32,139 bases of DNA from Micavibrio sp. UBA6145 (GTDB taxonomy: Bacteria > Pseudomonadota > Alphaproteobacteria > Micavibrionales > UBA1664): positions 1-32,139 of the forward strand of contig DIUZ01000029.1 of NCBI GenBank assembly GCA_002423205.1, written 5' to 3'. A program made the position numbers and the translations under genes. Below the pieces are notes generated by a model that worked only from the letters and a program-made list of their open reading frames with translations, ran no database searches and was not told the origin of the DNA. Positions 24,026 through 32,139 of this stretch are shown here, one piece after another. Within the stretch, counting starts at the first letter, position 1. Each line of letters begins with the position of its first letter.

Positions 24026-25627
24026 TTACATGGCACCGTAATTCGGACCGCCGCCGCCCTGCGGCACGGTCCAGATGATATTCTGCGACGGGTCCTTGAT
24101 ATCGCAGGTTTTGCAATGCACGCAGTTCTGCGCGTTGATCTGGAAACGTTTTTTACCGTCACCTTCTTCAACCACTTCGTACACGCCAGCCGGGCAATAG
24201 CGTTGCGCGGGTTCAGCATAAACAGGCAGGTTCACACCAATGGGAATGGACGGATCACGCAGCTTGAGATGGCTGGGCTGGTCTTCTTCGTGGTTGGTGT
24301 TGGAAATAAAGACCGATGACAGGCGATCAAACGTCAGCCTGCCATCCGGTTTCGGATAATTGATCGGTTTGTAATCGACGGCTTTGCCGGTCTGCGCGTA
24401 GTCGGCATGGTTTTTAAACGTGAACGGCAAAAGCCAACCACCGATGGTCTGGAACGCGGCGTTGAGCAGGCCCAGAAACATACCGTGATTGAATCCGGGG
24501 CGGATGTTGCGGATTTTGTACAATTCCTTGTACAGCCAGCTTTTGCGGAACAGTTCTTCGTAATCCTGGCCGGAATGGATGGCCTCAGCCGCAAGCATGC
24601 CTGATTTGATGGCGGCGTGGTTGCCCTTGATCTTGGGTACGTTCAGGAAACCCGCCGCATCACCGACCAGCATGCCGCCGGGGAATGTGAGTTTCGGTTG
24701 CGATTGCAGCCCGCCTTCGACCAGTGCGCGTGCGCCGTAAGCAATACGCTTGCCGCCTTCGAGATAGGCGCGGATGGCGGGGTGGGTTTTGAAACGCTGC
24801 ATCTCTTCAAACGGTGAAAGATACGGGTTGCGGTAGTCGAGGCCGGTGACAAAGCCGATGGAAATTTTGTTGTCGGCCATGTGGTACATCCACGAGCCGC
24901 CATAGGTTTTTGAATCCAGCGGCCAGCCCAGCGTGTGAATGCATTTGCCTGTCTTGTGTTTTTCGGACGCAATTTCCCAGATTTCCTTCACGCCCAGCGC
25001 GTAGGTCTGGGGAGATTTATCTTTGCGCAGGTCATATTTTGCGATGACGGATTTGGTGAGTGAGCCGTGGCAACCCTCCGCCAGAATGGTCAAGCCCGCA
25101 TGCAATTCCATGCCCGGCTGATACTGCGCGGTTTGTTCGCCGTGTTTGCCAATGCCCATGTCGCCCGTCCCAACACCAATGACGATATCATTGACGTAGA
25201 GCATTTCAGCAACGGCAAAGCCCGGATAGATTTCAACGCCTAAGCCTTCCGCCTCTTTCGCAAGCCAGCGGCCGAGTTCACCGAGCGAGATGATGTAATT
25301 GCCCTTGTTGTGCATCTGCGGCGGGGTCGGCAGCGTGATGGCGGCCTTTTCCGTCAGGAAGACGAAATGGTCTTCCGCGGCTTGCACAGTCAGCGGCGCG
25401 CCGCGTTCTTTCCAGTCGGGGAACAGTTCATTCAGGGAGCGCGGTTCGAAGACTGCGCCGGACAGCAAATGCGCGCCGACCTCCGAGCCCTTTTCCAGCA
25501 CACAGACGGTGCGGTTCGGGTCCAGTTGTTTCAAACGGATAGCGGTGGCGAGACCGGCAGGGCCGGCGCCAACGATAACCACGTCATATTCCATGACAGC
25601 GCGGTCAGGACGGATAGGATCGGACAT
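24026..25627 (-). CDS. etfD: Electron-transfer flavoprotein-ubiquinone oxidoreductase
   Basis: FAD- and 4Fe-4S-containing inner-membrane enzyme of 533 residues that passes electrons from reduced ETF (fatty acid and amino acid oxidation) to ubiquinone. It has the N-terminal FAD dinucleotide motif YDVVIVGAGPAG, a second nucleotide motif GMLVGDAAGFLNVPKIKGNH, and the C-terminal 4Fe-4S ferredoxin-like motif with Cys 478, 502, 505 and 508 (YCPAGVY, then NCVHCKTCDIKDP). Length and order match the family. The start is ATG 25627 because a GTG at 25684 would add an unusual N-terminus; neither has a strong ribosome binding site. It is divergent from the uracil-DNA glycosylase and just upstream of the TPR gene. 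ETF-QO is also named fixC-like in some genomes. Confidence 0.95.
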   Translation of the reverse strand: MSDPIRPDRAVMEYDVVIVGAGPAGLATAIRLKQLDPNRTVCVLEKGSEVGAHLLSGAVFEPRSLNELFPDWKERGAPLTVQAAEDHFVFLTEKAAITLPTPPQMHNKGNYIISLGELGRWLAKEAEGLGVEIYPGFAVAEMLYVNDIVIGVGTGDMGIGKHGEQTAQYQPGMELHAGLTILAEGCHGSLTKSVIAKYDLRKDKSPQTYALGVKEIWEIASEKHKTGKCIHTLGWPLDSKTYGGSWMYHMADNKISIGFVTGLDYRNPYLSPFEEMQRFKTHPAIRAYLEGGKRIAYGARALVEGGLQSQPKLTFPGGMLVGDAAGFLNVPKIKGNHAAIKSGMLAAEAIHSGQDYEELFRKSWLYKELYKIRNIRPGFNHGMFLGLLNAAFQTIGGWLLPFTFKNHADYAQTGKAVDYKPINYPKPDGRLTFDRLSSVFISNTNHEEDQPSHLKLRDPSIPIGVNLPVYAEPAQRYCPAGVYEVVEEGDGKKRFQINAQNCVHCKTCDIKDPSQNIIWTVPQGGGGPNYGAM

Positions 25628-25746
25628 CAGTATAAGCCTGACTTTGAAATTCAGGGATTCGTCTGTTACGACTATGGCATTCACTTGAGATCATTAAAAG
25701 ACCATGAGCCACAGGTAATTGGTATGGGACAAAGGTTTAGATAGCG

Positions 25747-26595
25747 ATGGGACACCCGCTTGCCGACGCGTTGCAGTGGCATATCGACAATGGTGTCGAT
25801 GTGCCGGTTGGCGATACCCCCATCAACCGTACGGCCAAGGCTGAGCCCCCCATAAACCCGCCGGTTTCAGCCAATAACACCCATGACGCCATGATCCCGG
25901 CGCTGGCGCGGTCCGCCCCGGCTTCCGTCCCGTCGGGCAGCTTCAATACCCAGAAACAAAACGCCATTGATGCCGCCCGTGCGTGCCAGACGCTGGAACA
26001 GCTGCGGGAGGCGATTCGGGCCTATGACGGGCTGGACGTTAAACGCAGCGCCACCAACATGGTCTTTGCCGACGGCAACCCGGAAGCGCGCGTCATGGTT
26101 ATCGGGGAAGCGCCGGGCGCAGATGAAGACCGCCAGGGCCTGCCCTTTGTCGGCGTATCCGGCCAGTTGCTGGACAAGATGTTCGACTGTATCGGGCTGA
26201 ACCGCGCCAACCCGGATACGAAGCACGCCTTATATATAAGCAACATCCTGAACTGGCGTCCGCCGGGCAACCGTACACCGACTGATGCTGAAATCGCGCT
26301 GGCCCTGCCGTTCGTTGAGCGGCACATCGCCATAGCCAAACCGCAGTTTCTGGTGCTGGCCGGGGCCGTTGCCGCCAAGTCAGTCCTGAACATGGACCAG
26401 CCGATCAGCAAGCTGCGCGGCAAGATGTACGACTATAATTTCGTGACGCCGGGAATCGGCGACGACCTGCCGCCTTTCGCGGCTGCACCCAAAATCCTGG
26501 CCACGTATCACCCGTCCTTCCTGTTCAGCACCCCGGTGCAGAAGCGCAAGGCATGGCAGGATCTGTTGATGCTTCAGGCCGCCATCAGCACTTAG
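25747..26595 (+). CDS. Family-4-like uracil-DNA glycosylase without iron-sulfur cysteines
   Basis: Uracil-DNA glycosylase of 282 residues that removes uracil from DNA in base-excision repair. It keeps the family motif GEAPGADEDRQGLPFVG (120-136), NILNWRPPGNRTPT (166-179) and YHPSFLF (254-260), with the HPS signature at 255-257. A long disordered Pro/Ala-rich N-terminus (about 20-70) precedes the core. The four Cys known to bind the 4Fe-4S cluster in Thermus UdgA (17, 20, 86, 102) fall at Tyr 93, Leu 96, Trp 170 and Ala 186, and the protein's only Cys (80, 148) are elsewhere. It is divergent from etfD with a 119-base gap to the ATG chosen for that gene. Confidence 0.9.
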   Translation: MGHPLADALQWHIDNGVDVPVGDTPINRTAKAEPPINPPVSANNTHDAMIPALARSAPASVPSGSFNTQKQNAIDAARACQTLEQLREAIRAYDGLDVKRSATNMVFADGNPEARVMVIGEAPGADEDRQGLPFVGVSGQLLDKMFDCIGLNRANPDTKHALYISNILNWRPPGNRTPTDAEIALALPFVERHIAIAKPQFLVLAGAVAAKSVLNMDQPISKLRGKMYDYNFVTPGIGDDLPPFAAAPKILATYHPSFLFSTPVQKRKAWQDLLMLQAAIST

Positions 26596-26599
26596 AAAA

Positions 26600-26611
26600 G
26601 AGTCATGACTC
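26600..26611. repeat. Perfect 12-base palindrome before the lytic transglycosylase
   Basis: GAGTCATGACTC is self-complementary, 5 bases after the glycosylase stop in a 167-base gap. It could bind a dimeric regulator, but no second copy or clear promoter is seen nearby. The rest of the gap (26612-26762) is A/T-rich and holds nothing I can define. Confidence 0.35.
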
Positions 26612-26762
26612 ACAAACAGATGAGGCATATCCCTTTGATTGCGCGTTAAAAAATCCGGCGCAAAAGCTGGTATTTTTCCCGAAATAAAATTACAAGATTA
26701 TGAAATTACCCCGGCGGGATGACTCGACTCTTGGATTTTAAGGGTCTAATCCGCTTACAGGT

Positions 26763-28460
26763 ATGATTTTGAAATCGCTGACAAAGACGGGCATTGCCGC
26801 CCTGATGCTGAGCATCGTTTTCGCTGCGTCCGTACCGGCGCGGGCGAACACGCTCGCGCAACAACTGGCTGCATCATCGGGCAGCGGATCCATCGACGGC
26901 GCTGCCGTACCGCAAAGCCAACTGGACAAGATGCGCCTGTCCGACCGCGACATCGCCACTTACCGCAAGATCTTCACGGCACAGCGCCGCAACGACCAGG
27001 GTACGGTCAAGGCACTGGGCAAGAAACTCGACGACCCGTCCCTGATGGACTGGGCGCATATGAAGAAGAATATCCCGGGGTCCCTGTGGCTGCCGCAGAC
27101 CGTGGCCGAGCGCCCGCGTGAATACCGCAGTATCCTGCCCCGCACCGACAAACAACAGGAAGCCGCCGACAACATCGCCCTGTCCGTCGCGCTTTTGATC
27201 CGCACCGATGACAGCGACCGCGCCATGGGCGTGGTCAGCCGTGCCAGCGCGCGCGGCACGATCGACCGGATCGAAGGCGCGCAGCTCTGGGCCATGCTGG
27301 CGGGGGCTTATCTGTATGAAAACGACCCGCGCCGCGCGCTGGCCCTGTCGCACAAGGCCTTGCAGATCGGCGGGCTGGTCGTGCCGCAGGCGGCATGGAT
27401 TGCCGGGCTTTCGAGCTGGAAACTGGGCGAGTACCAGCGCGCCGGGCTTTATTTTGCGTGGGTGCCGAAATCACCCTATGCCGATCCGTGGCTGCGTTCG
27501 GCATCAGCGTACTGGGTCGCACGCACCATGATGCGTACGGGCCAGTATAATGATGTCAGCGCATGGCTGCGTGAAGCGGCCAAGCAACCGCGCAGTTTTT
27601 ACGGCCTGATCGCCACGCGTGCGCTGGGCGCGCGATTTGACTTCAACTGGTCGGTGCCGCCGTTTTCGGTCAGCCACCTCAAAACACTGGCGCGTTATCC
27701 CGGTGCGGTACGCGCGCTGAAACTGGCGCAGGTGGGCCAGCTGGACATGGCGCGTCTTGAACTGGCGCTGCTGGACGCCAACGCCGCCAAGCAATGGCGC
27801 GAGGCGCTGGCATCGCTGGCGGTGGCGGCACTGAAACCGGACGCGGCCATTTCGGTAGCGTCGCTTCTGGAGCACCCATCGGGCGGCAAAGTGGATACCG
27901 CCCTTTACCCCATCGCGCCGTGGCAACCCAAGGACGGGTACCGTCTGGACCCGGCGCTGATCAATGCGTTTATCCGCCAGGAATCGCGTTTCAAACCGGC
28001 GGCCGTGAACAAGGAAAGCGGGGCGGCGGGGTTGTTGCAGCTTATGCCGCGCACCGCGCGTGCGGTTGACCGCAAGACCGACAAATCGCAACTGACCAAC
28101 CCGGAAACATCGATGATGCTGGGCCAGAAATACCTGGAAGAATTGCTGGAGCGTACGGAAGGCAATCTGTTCGAGGCCGCCATTGCCTATAACGCCGGTC
28201 CCGGCAACCTTGCGTCATGGAAACAGCGTTTTGCCGATGTCAGCGACCCGTTGCTGTTCGTTGAACTGGTGCCGTTTGCGGAAACGCGGGGCTATGTCCA
28301 GCGGGTCATGGCCAATTACTGGATCTACAGCTTGCGCATGGGGTCCGGCGCGGCGCGCGGCGTGGCATCACTGGACAACGTCGCGGCAGGCCAGCATGCG
28401 CAGTACATCCCGGCCACCAACCGCGGCACCACCGCCATCGTGCTTGGCGAACTTAAATAA
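26763..28460 (+). CDS. slt: Soluble lytic murein transglycosylase (SLT family)
   Basis: Periplasmic lytic transglycosylase of 565 residues that cleaves peptidoglycan between MurNAc and GlcNAc, forming 1,6-anhydroMurNAc ends. A signal peptide ends in ARA (cut near residue 28). A long helical region (about 30-385) resembles the superhelical N-terminal part of Slt70. The C-terminal SLT domain has the catalytic Glu 407 in FIRQESRFKP, followed by SGAAGLLQLMPRTA and AAIAYNAGPGNLASW. Length and order fit the family. ACAGG is only 1 base before the ATG, so translation may be weak. Its 3' end overlaps the convergent histidinol-phosphatase-like gene by 8 bases. Confidence 0.92.
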   Translation: MILKSLTKTGIAALMLSIVFAASVPARANTLAQQLAASSGSGSIDGAAVPQSQLDKMRLSDRDIATYRKIFTAQRRNDQGTVKALGKKLDDPSLMDWAHMKKNIPGSLWLPQTVAERPREYRSILPRTDKQQEAADNIALSVALLIRTDDSDRAMGVVSRASARGTIDRIEGAQLWAMLAGAYLYENDPRRALALSHKALQIGGLVVPQAAWIAGLSSWKLGEYQRAGLYFAWVPKSPYADPWLRSASAYWVARTMMRTGQYNDVSAWLREAAKQPRSFYGLIATRALGARFDFNWSVPPFSVSHLKTLARYPGAVRALKLAQVGQLDMARLELALLDANAAKQWREALASLAVAALKPDAAISVASLLEHPSGGKVDTALYPIAPWQPKDGYRLDPALINAFIRQESRFKPAAVNKESGAAGLLQLMPRTARAVDRKTDKSQLTNPETSMMLGQKYLEELLERTEGNLFEAAIAYNAGPGNLASWKQRFADVSDPLLFVELVPFAETRGYVQRVMANYWIYSLRMGSGAARGVASLDNVAAGQHAQYIPATNRGTTAIVLGELK

Positions 28461-29208
28461 GCGCGAGCAGCCGCGCGTGTAGCGCGGGATCACCGCAGGC
28501 CAGCGATTCACCGTTACAGAAATCCAGACTCGGCACGCGGCCCGACCAGTCGGTGATGACACCGCCGGCGCCCTGAATAATCGGCACCACCGCCATCAGA
28601 TCATGCGCCTTGAGATGCGCCTCACACACCAGATCGCACAGGCCGGATGACAACAGACCGTAAGCGTAGGAATCGCCGCCATAGGTCACGAAACGCGACT
28701 GTCCGGCCATGGCCCCCAACACCATTTTTTCGCGCTCGGTCGTAAACATGTCGGGCGTGGTGGTCACGAAGGCGGGTTCGCCCTCACACGCTCTTGTGTG
28801 ACATAGATGCCCGTTAAACGTGGTCATGCCGGCGGCGCCGATCCAGCGTTCATTCGCAACCGGCTGGTCGATGCAGCCGATGACGGGTTGCCCGTCAATG
28901 CACAGGGCGATCAGGGTTGTGAAGGTGGCGCGACCCACGGCAAAGGCCTTGGTCCCGTCAATGGGGTCGATGACCCAGACGCGGCCCGAAATCCCAGGCG
29001 TAATCCCGAATTCTTCCCCCTGAATGCCGTCATCCGGATAACGATCCGCGATCATGGCGCGCAGGGTCTGTTCGGTGGCCTGATCAGCCTCCGTCACGGG
29101 GTCGTGATGGGTTTTGGTTTCCGTTTTGAAGGACTTTCGAAAATACTGGCGGATAACCTTGCCGGACTCGTCCGCCAGGTCGTTCATAAAGGCGATTGTC
29201 TCTTGCAT
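28453..29208 (-). CDS. hisN: Inositol monophosphatase-family enzyme (histidinol-phosphatase-like, HisN)
   Basis: Mg-dependent phosphatase of 251 residues with the metal-binding motifs of the IMPase superfamily: GEEFG (64-68), the WVIDPIDGTKAF motif (79-89, with Asp 81 and Asp 84) and a C-terminal KAHDLMAVVPIIQGAGG segment. VTEADQATE near 38-46 is also typical. These fit the histidinol-phosphate phosphatase (HisN) subgroup that completes histidine synthesis in many alphaproteobacteria. Other IMPase activities, such as CysQ-like or inositol phosphatase, cannot be excluded. It is divergent from alaS and overlaps the transglycosylase 3' end by 8 bases. Confidence 0.85.
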   Translation of the reverse strand: MQETIAFMNDLADESGKVIRQYFRKSFKTETKTHHDPVTEADQATEQTLRAMIADRYPDDGIQGEEFGITPGISGRVWVIDPIDGTKAFAVGRATFTTLIALCIDGQPVIGCIDQPVANERWIGAAGMTTFNGHLCHTRACEGEPAFVTTTPDMFTTEREKMVLGAMAGQSRFVTYGGDSYAYGLLSSGLCDLVCEAHLKAHDLMAVVPIIQGAGGVITDWSGRVPSLDFCNGESLACGDPALHARLLALI

Positions 29209-29269
29209 TTCGGGTTACCCCTTGTCACTAATAATGGGTTCAAAATCAGTCTTACAAGGTGTTTTATCC

Positions 29270-31933
29270 ATGGTTTCGGTCAAGGACATTCGTTCCGAGT
29301 TTCTCAATTTCTTTATCAATAAGGGGCACACGCATGTGGCGTCCAGCCCGCTTGTCCCGCAAAACGACCCGACCCTGATGTTCGCGAACTCCGGCATGGT
29401 GCAGTTCAAGAACGTTTTCACCGGACAGGAAAAACGCCCCTACACCCGCGCCACCACCTCGCAAAAATCCGTGCGCGCCGGCGGCAAGCATAACGACCTT
29501 GATAACGTCGGGTACACCGCACGCCACCACACATTCTTTGAAATGCTCGGCAACTTTTCGTTCGGCGATTATTTCAAGGACGACGCGATTGCCTTCGCGT
29601 GGGAACTGGTGACCAAGAATTTCGGCATGGACAAGGACAAGCTGCTTGTCACCGTGCACACATCGGACGAAGACGCCGCCGCGATCTGGAAGAAAGTCGC
29701 GGGCCTTGATGACACACGCATCATCCGCATTCCGACCAATGACAATTTCTGGATGATGGGTGATACCGGCCCGTGCGGTCCGTGCTCGGAAATTTTTTAC
29801 GACCAGGGCCCGACGCTGGCCGGTGGCCCCCCGGGTTCGCCCGATCAGGACGGCGACCGTTTCCTTGAATTCTGGAACCTCGTCTTCATGCAGTACGAAC
29901 AGGAACCGGACGGCAAAGGCGGGCATATCCGCAAGCCCCTGCCCAAACCGTCGATCGATACCGGCATGGGTCTGGAACGTATTGCCGCGTTGATGCAGGG
30001 CAAATTCACCAACTACGATATCGACCTGCTCCGTTCGCTGATCGAACATGTCGCGCAAATCACCGGCGTGAATCCGGATGGCCCCATGGCGGCGTCGCAC
30101 CGCGTGATCGCGGACCATCTGCGCTGCTCGGCATTCCTGCTGGCAGACGGCGTCATGCCGTCGAACGAAGGCCGTGGTTACGTGCTGCGCCGTATCATGC
30201 GCCGTGGCATGCGCCATGCGCATATTCTGGGCGCGAAAGAACCGCTGATGTACAAGCTGGTCCCGACGCTGGTGTCCACCATGGGCGAGGCATATCCGGA
30301 ACTGATCGCGGCGTCGGCCCTGATTACCGAGACTCTGAAACTCGAGGAATCCCGCTTCAAGCGCACGCTGGAACGCGGCCTGAAACTGCTGGACGACGAA
30401 ACCGCGTCGCTCTCGCAGGGCGGCACGCTGTCGGGCGACACGGCGTTCAAGCTGTATGACACATATGGCTTCCCCATCGACCTGACGGCCGATGCGTTGA
30501 AATCCAAGGGCATTGCCGTGGACATGGCCGGTTTTGATACCGCCATGGAAGCGCAGAAGGCAGAAGCACGCAAACACTGGGCCGGTTCAGGCGATGCGGG
30601 CGATGCCAAAATCTGGTTCGAGGTGCTGGAGCAATTCGGCCCGACGGAATTCCTGGGCTACACGCAGGACAGCGCGGAAGGCAAAGTGCTGGCCATGATC
30701 CGCGAAGGCGCGCGCGTGACCGAAGCCAAAAAGGGCGACAAGGTGTGGATCGTCACGAACCAGACGCCCTTCTACGCCGAATCCGGCGGCCAGATTGGCG
30801 ATATCGGTTCGATCTCCGGCGAAAAATCCAAGGGCGACGTATTCGATACGCATAAACATCTTGGCAAGGTCTGGGCGCATGGCGTCACGATCACCGAAGG
30901 TACGATCAAAGAAGGCGACGCGGTTGAACTTCTGATCAACGTCGCCCGCCGCAATGACATCCGTGGCAGCCATTCCGCCACGCACTTGCTGCACGAAGCC
31001 CTGCGCCGCCGTCTTGGCACGCATGTTTCGCAAAAAGGGTCACTGCAATCCGAAGGCCGCACGCGTTTTGACATTTCGCAGCCTTTGCCGCTGACGGCGG
31101 AAGACATCGCGATTGTCGAAGCCGAAGTGAACGACCGTATCCGCATGAACACACCGGTGACGACCCGCGTTATGCCGCTGGATGAAGCGCGCGAGTCGGG
31201 TGCGATGGCGTTGTTCGGTGAGAAATACGAAAACGAAGTGCGTGTGGTCTCCATGGGTGGCATGGACGAAGGCGCGAACAAAGAATACTCGGTCGAACTC
31301 TGCGGCGGCACGCATGCCAAGCGCACGGGTGATATCGGTGCGTTCCACATTGTTGCTGAATCAGCCGTCTCGGCCGGTATCCGCCGGATCGAAGCCATGA
31401 CCGGGCATCAGGCACTGGCGTATCTGAAGGGTCGCGACGCCTTGCTGCAACGTACGGCATCGGCATTGAAATCAAATACGGAAGATGTGCTCAGCCGTGT
31501 TGAGGCGCTGCTGGAAGACAAGAAACGCCTTGAAAAAGAAGTCACCGATCTGCGTCGTAAAATGGCGGCGGGCGGCGGTGCAGCCGCAGGCGCGGATGAT
31601 TTCCGTGAAATCGGCGGCGTGAAATTCACCAGCCGTGTTCTGCAGGATATGCCCGCAGGCGATCTGAAACCCCTGGCCGATGATCTGAAATCCAAACTGG
31701 GTTCGGGTGTCATCGCGCTTGTGGCCGTCAATGACGGCAAGGCATCGCTGGTCGTTGCGGTGACGGATGATCTGGTCAAGAAATTCTCGGCTGTAGACCT
31801 GGTCAAGGCCGGCGCGGAAGCGCTGGGCGGCAAAGGCGGCGGTGGCCGTCCCGACATGGCACAGGCAGGGGGTCCGGATGGTTCGAAAGCTGACGAAGCC
31901 GTCAAAGCGATTGAAAGCAAACTGGCGGCGTAA
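29270..31933 (+). CDS. alaS: Alanyl-tRNA synthetase
   Basis: Cytosolic enzyme of 887 residues that charges tRNA-Ala and edits Ser and Gly errors. ATG 29270 is preferred to earlier starts because it gives the canonical class-II N-terminus (VSVKDIRSEFLNFF) and has AAGGTG 8 bases upstream. The class-II core includes NDPTLMFANSGMVQFKN and RATTSQKSVRAGGKHNDLDNVG. The editing domain has the HSATHLLHEAL zinc motif (His 567 and 571) and CGGTHAKRTGD (Cys 678, His 682). The C-terminal oligomerisation domain has a coiled-coil segment (EDVLSRVEALLEDKKRLEKEV). Length is normal. Its stop overlaps the start of the next gene (TAATG). Confidence 0.97.
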   Translation: MVSVKDIRSEFLNFFINKGHTHVASSPLVPQNDPTLMFANSGMVQFKNVFTGQEKRPYTRATTSQKSVRAGGKHNDLDNVGYTARHHTFFEMLGNFSFGDYFKDDAIAFAWELVTKNFGMDKDKLLVTVHTSDEDAAAIWKKVAGLDDTRIIRIPTNDNFWMMGDTGPCGPCSEIFYDQGPTLAGGPPGSPDQDGDRFLEFWNLVFMQYEQEPDGKGGHIRKPLPKPSIDTGMGLERIAALMQGKFTNYDIDLLRSLIEHVAQITGVNPDGPMAASHRVIADHLRCSAFLLADGVMPSNEGRGYVLRRIMRRGMRHAHILGAKEPLMYKLVPTLVSTMGEAYPELIAASALITETLKLEESRFKRTLERGLKLLDDETASLSQGGTLSGDTAFKLYDTYGFPIDLTADALKSKGIAVDMAGFDTAMEAQKAEARKHWAGSGDAGDAKIWFEVLEQFGPTEFLGYTQDSAEGKVLAMIREGARVTEAKKGDKVWIVTNQTPFYAESGGQIGDIGSISGEKSKGDVFDTHKHLGKVWAHGVTITEGTIKEGDAVELLINVARRNDIRGSHSATHLLHEALRRRLGTHVSQKGSLQSEGRTRFDISQPLPLTAEDIAIVEAEVNDRIRMNTPVTTRVMPLDEARESGAMALFGEKYENEVRVVSMGGMDEGANKEYSVELCGGTHAKRTGDIGAFHIVAESAVSAGIRRIEAMTGHQALAYLKGRDALLQRTASALKSNTEDVLSRVEALLEDKKRLEKEVTDLRRKMAAGGGAAAGADDFREIGGVKFTSRVLQDMPAGDLKPLADDLKSKLGSGVIALVAVNDGKASLVVAVTDDLVKKFSAVDLVKAGAEALGGKGGGGRPDMAQAGGPDGSKADEAVKAIESKLAA

Positions 31934-32139
31934 TGGCACTCCATCTCGGGATTGGTCCGCATAAGGGGCGGGAGCTTGAGTTGATGCTGGCGGGCGTGAA
32001 GAAATGCGCGCTGTTCAGTGATGCCCTTCCCGCGTCCGGTGAAATTCCGGAAGATATCATTCCTGAGAAGGCGTTTGCGCCGTATGTGGCATCGGGGCAG
32101 TTCCTGCGCATCGCGCGGGACTTTCATATTGCGGGTCAT
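31933..32139 (+). CDS. Unknown protein, N-terminal part only (runs off the window)
   Basis: ATG 31933 overlaps the alaS stop (TAATG), and the frame stays open for 69 codons to the window edge. The residues read MALHLGIGPHKGRELELM, then CALFSDALPASGEIPEDI and FAPYVASGQFLRIARDFHI. There is no signal peptide. Codon use matches the neighbours and the overlap implies coupled translation, so it is likely real. I do not recognise the family from this fragment. A long minus-strand frame over the same DNA is a shadow. Confidence 0.72.
   Translation, partial: MALHLGIGPHKGRELELMLAGVKKCALFSDALPASGEIPEDIIPEKAFAPYVASGQFLRIARDFHIAGH

Noticed and set aside
29264..30577. Minus-strand open frame of 437 codons inside alaS
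   Set aside because: alaS is unmistakable on the plus strand; the antisense frame has biased His/Arg/Phe composition without known motifs.
31408..32139. Minus-strand open frame (243 codons) at the right edge
   Set aside because: Covers the end of alaS and its coupled downstream gene; Ser/Arg-rich shadow composition.
1..32139. CRISPR array, tRNA genes, insertion sequences or prophage
   Set aside because: No regularly spaced direct repeats, cloverleaf-like genes, transposase motifs or phage proteins were seen on either strand.

Overview
The window is a chromosomal segment from an alphaproteobacterium. The first 188 bases are the 5' end of a 16S rRNA gene on the minus strand, with the short V1 loop usual in Alphaproteobacteria. 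A DUF1489 gene, a family I know mainly from alphaproteobacteria, agrees with this. I cannot name the genus; a Micavibrio- or Rhodospirillales-like organism would fit, but that is inference. I see no phage, insertion sequence, tRNA or CRISPR array.

Layout from left to right: (1) 1-883: start of a leftward rRNA operon, with a clear promoter and AT-rich upstream element. (2) 884-4089: two tandem, diverged mannitol-dehydrogenase-family genes on the minus strand, with a hairpin between them and a terminator after the second. (3) 4210-11853: a DUF1489 gene, then an envelope polysaccharide locus. It has an export protein with about six SLBB-like repeats and a GT2 on the plus strand, facing a minus-strand operon of polymerase/ligase-like membrane protein, GT4, Wzz-like co-polymerase and second GT2. 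No flippase, initiating transferase or kinase is in view. (4) 11919-13362: a secreted Ala/Gln-rich protein and two small unknown proteins. (5) 13395-18798: a chaperone-usher fimbria-like locus with two DUF4402-type subunits, a PapD-like chaperone and an usher-like outer-membrane protein whose single reading frame is interrupted by one in-frame amber codon. (6) 19067-32139: mostly housekeeping genes: AMIN-domain lipoprotein, ornithine aminotransferase, rhomboid protease, TPR protein, ETF-ubiquinone oxidoreductase, family-4-like uracil-DNA glycosylase, soluble lytic transglycosylase, histidinol-phosphatase-like enzyme, alanyl-tRNA synthetase, and the start of an unknown gene coupled to alaS.

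Regions 3 to 5 form a surface-structure neighbourhood: polysaccharide export and polymerisation, and a fimbrial assembly machine with an unusual subunit class. The strongest lead is region 5. DUF4402 subunits are paired with a CS1/TcfC-style usher carrying internal SdrD-B-like and carboxypeptidase-regulatory-like domains, and the usher is either recently broken, read through at the amber codon, or affected by a base-call error. A second lead is the uracil-DNA glycosylase, which keeps the family's active-site motifs but has none of the four iron-sulfur cysteines.
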